DNA of 13,025 nucleotides. It comes from Parvularcula sp038745625. Its GTDB lineage: Bacteria; Pseudomonadota; Alphaproteobacteria; Caulobacterales; Parvularculaceae. Within the stretch, counting starts at the first letter, position 1; every line of letters begins with the position of its first letter. The position numbers were made by a program, and so were the translations under genes. Positions 6,883 to 13,025 of the stretch are shown here, one piece after another. The DNA lies in contig JBCDLG010000088.1 in the NCBI GenBank assembly GCA_038745625.1, forward strand, positions 1 through 13,025, in the 5' to 3' direction. Below the pieces are notes generated by a model. The model was not told the DNA's origin. It saw only the letters and a list, made by a program, of their open reading frames with translations, and made no database searches.

Positions 6883-7822
6883 TTACACGCCTTTGCGCTC
6901 GGCAGGTGGTCGGCCGCATTCCCCCCAAGGCCGTTCCATCGCGCTCCGGTCCCACGAGGCCTCGTTCGCCGCCACCTCATAAGTCGATTGCAGGAACGTC
7001 ATCAGAGTCCCAGCAGGATCGTCGGCGGTGCGGACTGCATCGTAAGGCAGCAAGAACTCTCCGAGCTCTTTGTGCCAAAACGCTCCGTCCGGCGCGACTT
7101 TTGCCTCCGACATACCGTCAGGCACCGGATAGGCGTAGGAATAAAACATCGGCTCGCCGTAGCCATTTCCTGGCCAAAAACCAGCAGAAGACACTTCGTG
7201 GCTGTATGCTTCGCGGGTGATTTCGTCGGGCAGGAAGAGGATGCCGCCCGGATGTGGCGGTGCGTCGCGACCTGAAAAACGTGTCACCGCCAGATCGAAT
7301 GACCGCAGAACAGGTGCGCCGGTGAAACCTTCCCGTGAAACCCTGTCCGAAACCGTGTGAAGACGTCATGCACACGCAAGAGGGTCTGGTGAAAGCGCCG
7401 CACAGCATCCGCGTCATATGGCCGTTCAGCTAGATCTTCAAGAAAGGGCACAGGCTCAGGCAGTTCATTCGGGCGTCCGTGGATGTCGCAATTCCCTCCC
7501 AGAGCTTCGACGGCCGCACCAAACTGAGTGCGAAAGTTTGCGATACTCATCGGCTCGAGATCGAAACTCTCAACCTGTCCGCCGGGGCTTCAACGAGGAG
7601 CTTGTGATCGCAAAAGTCAAAGCTGACCGTTATTGGAACCTTAGGATCCGGTATCGGTCCTGTCGTGAGACCCCGCGAGGTCACGTAGAGCGTGGCGTGC
7701 CACGAATGGTTTACCCAAAAAGCATGCTTCAGGCGATACTTGCCCACGATTTGACACCACAAGTGCAAGGCCTCGCACGTCCCCTTCCACGGCTCAAACG
7801 GAATGTCCGGCCAGTCTGTCAT
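6883..7822 (-). pseudogene. DUF5996 family protein, broken by two frameshifts
   Basis: Three consecutive minus-strand frames together make one DUF5996-type protein of about 310 residues. Part 1 (7822 to 7547) starts at an ATG behind GGGAGGGG and reads WPDIPFEPWKGTCEALHLW, then LYVTSRGLTTGPIP. Part 2 (7550 to 7284) holds GKVSPAHLF. Part 3 (7287 to 6883) holds VTRFSGRDAPPHPGG, TREAYSHEVSSAGFWPG and HKELGEFLLPYDAVRT. At the first junction (about 7565-7585) the frame moves into VESFDLEPMSIANF; at the second (about 7295-7302) it moves from HLFCG into SFDLAVTRF. Each jump fits loss of one base. The joints show an ATGA overlap by chance. The function of DUF5996 is unknown. The preserved motifs suggest recent decay, or sequencing error. 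It lies 84 bp downstream of the Lrp-type gene on the same strand. Confidence 0.85.
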
Positions 7823-7906
7823 GCTAATCCCCTCCCACTCGTTTCCGTGTCACATTCAAAACGTCTGCCCATTCAACTGAATGGCCTCCTGTGTGACGTG
7901 CCTGCG

Positions 7907-8380
7907 TCACAAGGCTGTGATGCCAGCTTGAACCGGGCGCTCCAAATAGGTCGACAGAGCCACGTAGCTCTTAGTCGAAATGACTTCAGGCAGCGAATAG
8001 AGCCGCGCAAGCAGCGCCTCCATGGCTTCCGTGCTTTCCATCCGGACTTTCAGGATCATGCACGTGTCACCCGTGACAGAATGAATCTCCTCGACTTCAG
8101 GAAGCTCTTCGATCTCCATGAGAGCCGCACTTTTTCCCCAGCCTGTCGTATTGATGTGAACAAATGCCAAGAACTGCTTCCCAGTCATTTTTGGGTCTAG
8201 CTGTGCCGATACGAATCTGATCCGACCACTGGATTTGTAGCGTTTCACACGTTCATGAACTGCAGGTGCAGACAGACCAACCGCTTTCCCCAAATCGCTG
8301 TAGCTTTGTTCTGCATCCTTCGTCAGCAGGCCTAACAGGTTTCTGTCGATCTCATCCAAACCGTGTCTGTCCTTGGGCAT
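7907..8380 (-). CDS. Lrp/AsnC-family transcriptional regulator
   Basis: The 157-residue protein has the standard Lrp/AsnC length and layout. The N-terminal helix-turn-helix (about 5-62) contains LDEIDRNLLGLLTKDAEQSY, SDLGKAVGLSAPAVHERVKR and YKSSGRI. The C-terminal RAM/AsnC ligand-binding domain (about 68-145) contains FLAFVHINT, LPEVEEIHSVTGDTCMILKV and LPEVISTKSYVAL. The ATG at 8380 is preceded by GAGGT with about 8-nt spacing. It is divergent from the MFS exporter with a 95-bp AT-rich gap. That arrangement is typical of Lrp-type regulators controlling a transporter and themselves in response to an amino acid. The DUF5996 remnant follows it on the same strand and may once have been co-transcribed. 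Confidence 0.95.
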   Translation of the reverse strand: MPKDRHGLDEIDRNLLGLLTKDAEQSYSDLGKAVGLSAPAVHERVKRYKSSGRIRFVSAQLDPKMTGKQFLAFVHINTTGWGKSAALMEIEELPEVEEIHSVTGDTCMILKVRMESTEAMEALLARLYSLPEVISTKSYVALSTYLERPVQAGITAL

Positions 8381-8475
8381 CTACAGAACCTCATTCGATT
8401 TTTTGTCTAAGCTCAGAATTTTGTAACGTATTCATATAAATTAATCTACTGGCTTGTCCTCAAAAGAGGTGTGCG
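8381..8475. promoter_or_regulatory. Divergent Lrp/MFS promoter region
   Basis: This 95-bp gap is much richer in A+T than its surroundings, with T-runs and ATATAAATTAAT at 8434-8445, as expected of Lrp-type binding regions, which favour bendable AT-rich DNA. TTGTAA (8421-8426) is a candidate -35 for the plus-strand transporter. A loose dyad GAAT (8416-8419)/ATTC (8430-8433) overlaps it. No confident -10 box could be chosen, so individual elements are tentative. Confidence 0.45.
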
Positions 8476-9642
8476 ATGAATCCCGTTTGGCTACTGATGC
8501 TTGGTATCAGTATTGTCGGATCAAACTCCTTGGTGCTCAGCCCAATCGCAACGGACGTTGCGGCCTCCTTGCCGCGCGGCTCCGCAACAGACGTGATGTT
8601 TGCCTCGGCCATCTACGGCGCCGCAACGGCCATCAGCGCGCTGACGCTTGCCCCCAAGGCGGATCGGATCGGGCTGAGGCGTGCCTTGACCTTGGCGCTT
8701 ATGGGAGTGTGCCTGGCGATGGCGATCTGCGCATCGGCAACCGTGCTGTGGTTCCTGATCGTGGGCCAAGCCTTGGCCGGATTGGCAGCGGGCCTTGCAT
8801 TGCCTGCAGTCTATGGGCTGGCGGCCGAGATCGCACCAAAGGGACGCGAAAGCGAAATCCTTGGCAAGGTTCTGACGGGCTGGACACTCAGTCTCGTCGC
8901 GGGTGTGAGCTTGTCGGCTATTCTCACGAATGTCCTTCACTGGCGCATCGTTTTTGTGATACTTGGCGCGACCGGTTTAGGTTTGCTTATCGCACTTACG
9001 CGGGCTGAGATTTCGGAAACGCGACCGACTGGCAGGGCCACCTCGCCGCTTGAAGCCATACGAATAAAGGGGCTGCCACCGATCCTATTCGCTGTGGCCT
9101 GCTACATGGCAGCCTTCTATGGGCTCTATGCCTACCTAGGCACACATCTTACTCAAGTATTGGGGATCGCGACCGGTATCGCGGGTCTGGCTGCGCTCTC
9201 CTACGGTGTGGGCTTTGGCGTTGTCGCGCCCCTCGATCGCTTGATTGACCGGCATGGAGCAACCAAAGCCGCTCCTGTCGTCTTCGTCGCACTGCTTTGC
9301 GCATATATCGGGCTTTCGCTGCTGGCACCGTTCGGGTTGGCTCTCATTGTGTTCTGTGTCGTATGGGGCGCAGCAAACCATTTGGGGTTGAACATTCTTG
9401 TTGGCCAATTGACGGGGCTGTCCCCTGAACAGCGTGCGACTATTCTCGGTCTGTATAGCGCGGTGACCTATGCCGCGATGTTCGTTGGCACGACGGTTTT
9501 CAAAGTGGTTTTCGAAGCGTTTGGCTTTTCGGTCATTGCGCTCCTCTCGGCAGCTTGCATCGCGCCTGCCACGCTTGGCGCAGTTCGAAGGCATTATCGC
9601 CTCGCCAAAACGAACGTTCGTCAGAACGAAGATAATTGCTAG
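8476..9642 (+). CDS. MFS transporter (DHA1-like drug/metabolite exporter)
   Basis: The 388-residue, 12-helix protein is of the short major-facilitator type related to AraJ/YdhP exporters. The cytoplasmic loop after helix 2 holds the motif-A remnant LAPKADRIGLRRALTLALMG (58-77). An antiporter-like glycine-rich helix follows at LTGWTLSLVAGVSLSAIL (133-150). The second half repeats the pattern with VVAPLDRLIDRHGATKA (249-265). The ATG at 8476 has AGAGGTG with about 4-nt spacing. The protein would export a small molecule from the cytoplasm using the proton gradient. Its substrate is unknown; a divergent Lrp/AsnC regulator suggests an amino acid or a derivative. Transcription ends at the terminator at 9706-9741, 63 bp after the stop. 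Confidence 0.93.
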   Translation: MNPVWLLMLGISIVGSNSLVLSPIATDVAASLPRGSATDVMFASAIYGAATAISALTLAPKADRIGLRRALTLALMGVCLAMAICASATVLWFLIVGQALAGLAAGLALPAVYGLAAEIAPKGRESEILGKVLTGWTLSLVAGVSLSAILTNVLHWRIVFVILGATGLGLLIALTRAEISETRPTGRATSPLEAIRIKGLPPILFAVACYMAAFYGLYAYLGTHLTQVLGIATGIAGLAALSYGVGFGVVAPLDRLIDRHGATKAAPVVFVALLCAYIGLSLLAPFGLALIVFCVVWGAANHLGLNILVGQLTGLSPEQRATILGLYSAVTYAAMFVGTTVFKVVFEAFGFSVIALLSAACIAPATLGAVRRHYRLAKTNVRQNEDNC

Positions 9643-9705
9643 GTCGGATCCAAAGCTGCCGTTCTCCGCGTTGCCCTTTAATGGTCGCTACTAGGTAAAG
9701 ACTGC

Positions 9706-9741
9706 AACGATGATTCCCGGGATTATCGTTCCTTGTTTTTT
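9706..9741 (+). terminator. Intrinsic terminator of the MFS gene
   Basis: Arms 9706-9717 and 9719-9730 form a near-perfect dyad (12 potential pairs, two of them G-U) centred on CCCGG. CCTTG and six T residues (9736-9741) follow. This is a strong plus-strand Rho-independent terminator. It separates the exporter from the hairpin-rich region that begins directly after it. Confidence 0.85.
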
Positions 9742-9750
9742 AGTTGATGA

Positions 9751-10230
9751 CCCATGCCGCACCCTTGCGGGTACGCCACCGCGCTCTTCAGGCTCTGGTC
9801 GGCAATGCCGCCCTCCGCCCGGAACATGCGGCCCAGTCAGACCTTGCTCACGATTGGCCCTTTCACCGTCTCCTTCGGAGCCGCCGTTAGGGCCGTTCGC
9901 ATGGGTCTGCCTCGGGCCGATGATCCGCCCTCACGGGTTTCGATCCCTGGGGCAGCGGAACTGCGTTCCTTGGGTCTTTCTAGTCTCCTTGTCGGTCGCG
10001 CTTTGCGCTCGGTCCAAGGAGACGTTGCTTTAGAACCCGCTGGGTTCTCGCGCACGCAACCAAAATAGACAGGACCCGTGTCCTCGCGGCGTGGCCGCTG
10101 CGGGCCGCTCCAGTCCCATCGATTTTGGTGGCGTTTGCTCACTCCGGCACTTCGCCAGTGGGTCAGGTTTTAGAGACGACGCCCCTCAAGGGGCTTGGCT
10201 CAAAACCAGACAGCAAGGGGCAAGGACCCC
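9751..10230 (+). ncRNA. Candidate large structured RNA or multi-hairpin leader
   Basis: Between the MFS terminator and the DUF3768 gene, no frame resembles a protein, but inverted repeats follow one another closely. Main stems: ACCC 9761-9764/GGGT 9769-9772; CGGC 9800-9803/GCCG 9807-9810; GGCCCT 9856-9861/AGGGCC 9889-9894 enclosing CTCC/GGAG 9870-9880; GGGC 9914-9917/GCCC 9927-9930; GGAAC 9957-9961/GTTCC 9965-9969; GTCTCCTTG 9983-9991/CAAGGAGAC 10015-10023 enclosing GCGC/GCGC; GTTGC 10024-10028/GCAAC 10056-10060 enclosing AGAACCC 10032-10038/GGGTTCT 10042-10048; AGGAC 10071-10075/GTCCT 10080-10084; GCGGC 10086-10090/GCCGC 10094-10098; CACT..GGC/GCC..AGTG 10140-10160; GGTTTT 10166-10171/AAAACC 10202-10207 enclosing GCCCC/GGGGC; GGGG 10217-10220/CCCC 10227-10230. 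Most loops are 3-4 nt. Strand is assumed from the downstream genes; it could instead be a DNA-level site. Together with the terminator this fills the 612-bp gap 9643-10254. Confidence 0.5.
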
Positions 10231-10254
10231 ATGCAACCACAAAGGAGCAACCGG

Positions 10255-10650
10255 ATGGAGAAAGAGACAGATACCTCAAATGAGGTTCAGGAAGAGACCG
10301 CTTTGGCGGCCAAGATCGCGGAGCAGAATGACAGGTTTCGGCGGACGTGGGGTGCGGATTTCACCGTGCCGGGTCAAATCGTGATGACACGCGGCGTTGC
10401 GGACCTGTCCCCTGCGGCCAAAGCCATCATCATGCAACGGGTCCAAGGCTTCGACGTCTTCACCGAAGACAACGACCCTTACGGTGATCACAGTTTCGGC
10501 GCGTTCGAGTTCGAGGTTGCTGGCAACAGCTACCATATCTTCTGGAAGATCGATCTCTACGACACCGAGTACAGCATGGGCAGTGACGACCCGGGCAACA
10601 CGCAAGTGACCCGCCGCGTCCTCACCATCATGCATGCCTCCGAATACTGA
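10255..10650 (+). CDS. DUF3768 domain protein
   Basis: The 131-residue protein matches the DUF3768 pattern across its length: IAEQNDRFRRTWGADFTVPG (21-40), MTRGVADLSPAAKAIIMQRV (44-63), FTEDNDPYGDHSFGAFE (69-85), FWKIDLYD (96-103), then GSDDPGNTQVTRRVLTIMHA (109-128). The family has no known activity; it is small, acidic and presumably cytoplasmic, and I know it mainly from alphaproteobacterial plasmids and conjugative elements. The ATG at 10255 is chosen because AAAGGAG (10241-10247) lies 7 nt upstream; in-frame starts at 10195 and 10231 would run back into the structured leader. It is the first gene of a plus-strand group with the ParB-domain gene, separated from it by 111 bp containing a nested hairpin. 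Confidence 0.9.
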   Translation: MEKETDTSNEVQEETALAAKIAEQNDRFRRTWGADFTVPGQIVMTRGVADLSPAAKAIIMQRVQGFDVFTEDNDPYGDHSFGAFEFEVAGNSYHIFWKIDLYDTEYSMGSDDPGNTQVTRRVLTIMHASEY

Positions 10651-10662
10651 CCATCGAGCAGC

Positions 10663-10714
10663 CGCCGGGGCGGGTGGAACGCATGCGTCTGCGCGATGCG
10701 TGCGCGTCCCGGCG
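10663..10714 (+). other. Nested hairpin between DUF3768 and ParB-domain genes
   Basis: An outer 10-bp stem (CGCCGGGGCG 10663-10672 with CGTCCCGGCG 10705-10714, one G-U pair) encloses an inner 6-bp stem (ACGCAT 10679-10684 with ATGCGT 10696-10701). It starts 12 nt after the DUF3768 stop and ends about 33 nt before the ParB-domain ribosome site. There is no T-run, so it is more likely an mRNA-processing, stabilising or attenuating structure, or a protein-binding site, than a terminator. Confidence 0.55.
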
Positions 10715-10761
10715 AACCCCAACCAATCCACTTTTCCAACCAACCGAGAAGGATGACTTCC

Positions 10762-12609
10762 ATGACGAACCAATCCAAACACGCCACTGACGCGACCATC
10801 ATCTACGCGTCACTCGACCAGCTTTACCTGCACGAACTGAACCCCCGCCAAGAAGTGGCGCAGGAGGCCGTGGAAGCTCTGGCCGAGAGCATCAAGACCT
10901 GCGGACTGCTGCAAAACCTCGGCGGATTGCAGGACCAGAGCGGCAAAATTGGCATTGTCGCCGGTGGCCGCCGTCTTCGAGCGCTGGCCTATCTGGCGGA
11001 AAGCGATCTTGCGCAGGAGACCAGCAAGTCCATCCCGGTCCTACTGGCCAAAGACGCGGCGCAAGCCGAGGTCTGGGCAAATGCTGAAAACTCTGCCCGC
11101 GCCGATCTCGACCCGGCAGATGAAATCCGCGCCTATGGCCGGATGGCGCAATCACAAGCGAGCGCGGACGACATCGCCACTGCATTCGGCGTCACGGTCG
11201 CTCATGTGAAAGGTCGGTTGAAACTCGCCCATCTGCCCGACGCCGCCTTGGACGCGCTCAAGGCCAAGACGATCAACCTGACGGTGGCACAGAAGCTGAC
11301 GACGGCGGATGACGAGAAGCTGATCCTTGAGGTGCTCGAACTCATTGCAGACGGGCGGATCACGCACACCAACCAGATCGATGGGGTTCTGCATCCGAAG
11401 GCCGTGAAAGCCTCGGATCGCCGCGCCATGTTTGTTGGGGCGGAGGCCTATGAGGCGGCGGGCGGCAAGATCGCGCGTGATCTCTTCTCGGATGATGTCT
11501 TCTTCGAAGATCGGGAGGTACTGGAGGAGGTCTTCGCAGAACGGTTGGGTGTGTCAGCCGAGGCCGCCGCGCAAGACGAAGGTTGGGCGTGGGTTATGAC
11601 CCATGAAGATGCCTATCTGTCTTGGAACTTCATGGAGGAGCACAAGTTCGAGCGGGTCTATCCGGTCGAGGGTGTTCTTTCGGATGACCTCGCAGAGCGC
11701 TACGACGAACTCGCGGAGCTTGCCGAGGGCGATGTGCTGAACGAGGTGGGTCAAGCGGAACTGGAGAAACTGCAAGCCATCCTTGATGGCGACTTCACCG
11801 AGGACCAGAAGGCGCTGGCCGGATGCGTCATCCATGTGGGTCAAAGCGGTGAGTTGCAAATAACAGGCGGCTTGATCCGCCCCGAAGACAAGAAGGCCGC
11901 GATTGAGGCGGGCATTCTTGCTGCCTCGCAACATGGCACTGCCGAGAAGGCCCCAAAGAACCCGTACTCGCAGAAGCTTCGCGATGATCTGGATGCGATC
12001 AGACTGGCGGCGCTACAAAACGCGATGCTGGACCAACCGGACCTGTTGCTCGATCTGCTGACGTTCCAGTTGAGCGGCCTGACCGGGTTCCGGGATGTGC
12101 TGGGGATCACCACGGGACAGCCGAGCAATGCACCGTCCTGTGCTGATGGTTTCGCTGTAGATAAGCGGTTGAGCAAGCCAGATGCCACACCTGCGGATCG
12201 CTGGGATGTGGACCTCAAGAAAGCCTTTGCGACGTTCAAGAAGAAGGGCAAGAAGCACCGCGATGCGGAACTGTTCAGCTTGCTGGCGAAACTCCTGACT
12301 GGAGGCGATGCCGCCTTCTCCGACTTCCTCGAACAGAAATCAGGTGCGGCGATCCGCAAGGTCTGGACGCCGACGGCAGAAAACCTTTTCAAGCGGGTGT
12401 CCGGCCCGATGATGGAAGGCATCTATTGCGGGCTTCTAGACCTCAATCCCACTGACGAGCGGGCCAAGGCTTTCGCCAAGATGAAGAAAGGCGAGAAGGC
12501 GGAAACTCTGGAGGACCTGTTCTCCGACCCGACCAAGCAGAAGCTGCTTGGCGTGACGGAGGCACAAAGGGCCCGCATCGATACCTGGGTGCCCGACTAC
12601 TTCGGCTGA
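10762..12609 (+). CDS. Long ParB/Spo0J N-terminal-domain protein
   Basis: The 615-residue protein begins with a ParB/Spo0J-type domain: LHELNPRQE (23-31), GIVAGGRRLRALAYL (64-78; the GERRxRA box of ParB, here GGRRLRA) and AENSARADLDPADEIRAY (108-125). A helix-turn-helix follows (ASADDIATAFGVTVAHVKGR, 133-152). ParB proteins bind a centromere-like site and clamp DNA with CTP; the GGRR and ENxxR boxes contribute to nucleotide binding in the family. Chromosomal ParB is usually near 300 residues, so about 350 residues after the DNA-binding part are extra and not recognised; they include acidic stretches and a lysine-rich segment (FATFKKKGKKHRDAELF). The ATG at 10762 has AGAAGG 10 nt upstream; the ATG at 10753 overlaps that site. 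No ParA gene is visible. It may act in maintenance of a mobile element or as a transcription regulator. Confidence 0.9.
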   Translation: MTNQSKHATDATIIYASLDQLYLHELNPRQEVAQEAVEALAESIKTCGLLQNLGGLQDQSGKIGIVAGGRRLRALAYLAESDLAQETSKSIPVLLAKDAAQAEVWANAENSARADLDPADEIRAYGRMAQSQASADDIATAFGVTVAHVKGRLKLAHLPDAALDALKAKTINLTVAQKLTTADDEKLILEVLELIADGRITHTNQIDGVLHPKAVKASDRRAMFVGAEAYEAAGGKIARDLFSDDVFFEDREVLEEVFAERLGVSAEAAAQDEGWAWVMTHEDAYLSWNFMEEHKFERVYPVEGVLSDDLAERYDELAELAEGDVLNEVGQAELEKLQAILDGDFTEDQKALAGCVIHVGQSGELQITGGLIRPEDKKAAIEAGILAASQHGTAEKAPKNPYSQKLRDDLDAIRLAALQNAMLDQPDLLLDLLTFQLSGLTGFRDVLGITTGQPSNAPSCADGFAVDKRLSKPDATPADRWDVDLKKAFATFKKKGKKHRDAELFSLLAKLLTGGDAAFSDFLEQKSGAAIRKVWTPTAENLFKRVSGPMMEGIYCGLLDLNPTDERAKAFAKMKKGEKAETLEDLFSDPTKQKLLGVTEAQRARIDTWVPDYFG

Positions 12610-12618
12610 GCGGTGGTT

Positions 12619-12641
12619 GGGGGCGGTGCTGCACCGCCCCC
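12619..12641 (+). repeat. 23-bp perfect palindrome after the ParB-domain gene
   Basis: GGGGGCGGTGC (12619-12629) and GCACCGCCCCC (12631-12641) are perfect 11-bp arms around one T, starting 10 bp after the ParB-domain stop codon. As RNA it would be a very stable hairpin, but no T-run follows on either strand, so it is not a classical terminator. It could protect the mRNA end, pause polymerase or be a protein-binding site. Confidence 0.65.
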
Positions 12642-12724
12642 GATCCAAAATCCGGAACCGAAACGCCGCGCGAAAGACCGACCTCGGTCTCAAAGCCGTT
12701 CACCGATCGAGAAGGACGTTCAAG

Positions 12725-13025
12725 ATGACGAGGCTCACCAAGTCGCTGCACCGGGTCTGGAAGTCCGCTCAGCTTTACATCGGGTTTCACCGTGATCCCA
12801 AAGGGAGGGAGCGCAAAGAGCCGCATGTCTGGCCGCCCAAGAACGGGCGCGCGTCGATCCATGAAAACCCAGATGAACAGGAGGTCTTTGTCGTCCTGAA
12901 ATCCGCCCAAGGCGATGCGGCACAGGATGTGCAGATCAAGCTGCGCCCTGATGTGATCGTCCTGAGACGGGACTATCGAGATGCCTGGGAAGGTGTGGTC
13001 GTGGACCCCTTCACAGTCTCAGTGA
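12725..13025 (+). CDS. Hypothetical protein (cut by right edge)
   Basis: The ATG at 12725 follows AGAAGGACG with about 8-nt spacing, similar to the ribosome site of the ParB-domain gene upstream. One hundred codons are open to the window edge. The visible protein starts MTRLTKSLHRVWKSAQLYIG and is basic early (RDPKGRERKEPHVWPPKNG, 24-42). It then becomes more mixed, with strand-like segments QEVFVVLKSA (52-61), DVQIKLRPDVIVLRRDY (67-83) and a terminal VVVDPFTVSV. I do not recognise a family. Codon third positions are G+C-rich like those of its neighbours, and it follows the ParB-domain gene by 115 bp on the same strand, so it is likely a real gene of the same mobile module. No function is proposed. 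Confidence 0.7.
   Translation, partial: MTRLTKSLHRVWKSAQLYIGFHRDPKGRERKEPHVWPPKNGRASIHENPDEQEVFVVLKSAQGDAAQDVQIKLRPDVIVLRRDYRDAWEGVVVDPFTVSV

Noticed and set aside
7547..7550. ATGA stop/start overlap suggesting two coupled genes within the DUF5996 region
   Set aside because: Homology continues across the joint in a shifted frame, upstream of the ATG, so this is a frameshift within one gene.
7418..8200. 260-codon plus-strand open frame
   Set aside because: It runs antisense to the DUF5996 remnant and the Lrp-type gene and has no recognisable protein pattern.
9935..9947. tRNA T-arm-like GGG TTTCGAT CCC
   Set aside because: The stem is only 3 bp and no acceptor, D or anticodon arms can be placed around it.
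9710..10142. Open frames of about 100 codons in the hairpin-rich region on both strands
   Set aside because: They lack ribosome sites and known motifs, and their low-complexity composition follows from GC-rich inverted repeats.
10167..10175. GTTTTAGAG, resembling the start of some type II CRISPR repeats
   Set aside because: It occurs once, with no spacers or cas genes, and is explained by the GGTTTT/AAAACC stem of the leader.
10276..10782. 168-codon minus-strand open frame
   Set aside because: It is antisense to DUF3768, which is well supported by its motifs and ribosome site.
10762..12609. Search for chromosomal-type parS (GTTTCACGTGAAAC-like) sites near the ParB-domain gene
   Set aside because: None was seen by eye in the window; the palindromes present have unrelated sequences.

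Overview
The window looks like DNA from an alphaproteobacterium of the Rhodobacteraceae (roseobacter) type. The evidence is the moderately high G+C, the Shine-Dalgarno-led genes, and a right-hand block pairing a DUF3768 protein with a long ParB-domain protein, a pairing I associate with roseobacter plasmids and integrative elements. That assignment rests on remembered family patterns; no search was run. No rRNA, tRNA or CRISPR array is present, and no complete insertion sequence.

Left edge (1-497): the N-terminal part of a tyrosine recombinase runs off the left end on the minus strand. A 19-bp palindrome lies in its upstream region. Left-centre (498-4905): an AraC-type regulator, a stand-alone B3/B4 (PheRS-beta-like) tRNA-editing-domain protein overlapping a LysE-type exporter by 11 bp, a 550-bp gene-free stretch, a LuxR-type regulator with an N-terminal NTF2/SnoaL-like domain, and a GNAT acetyltransferase closed by a good intrinsic terminator.

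Centre (5083-9741): a NorM-like MATE exporter (minus) with a MerR-operator-like palindrome upstream, a 447-bp gene-free stretch, a DUF5996 gene (minus) broken by two frameshifts, and an Lrp/AsnC regulator (minus) divergent from an MFS exporter (plus) that ends at a strong terminator. This half reads as accessory cargo: three exporters of small molecules, with transcription regulators beside them.

Right (9742-13025): the character changes. About 500 bp without a credible gene contain at least a dozen hairpins in a row, then come DUF3768, a 615-residue ParB-domain protein, and a truncated unknown gene, all on the plus strand. Each gap between these genes carries a strong hairpin. The hairpin-rich leader is the best candidate for an undescribed element: a large structured RNA, or a cis-acting maintenance or transfer region of a mobile module.
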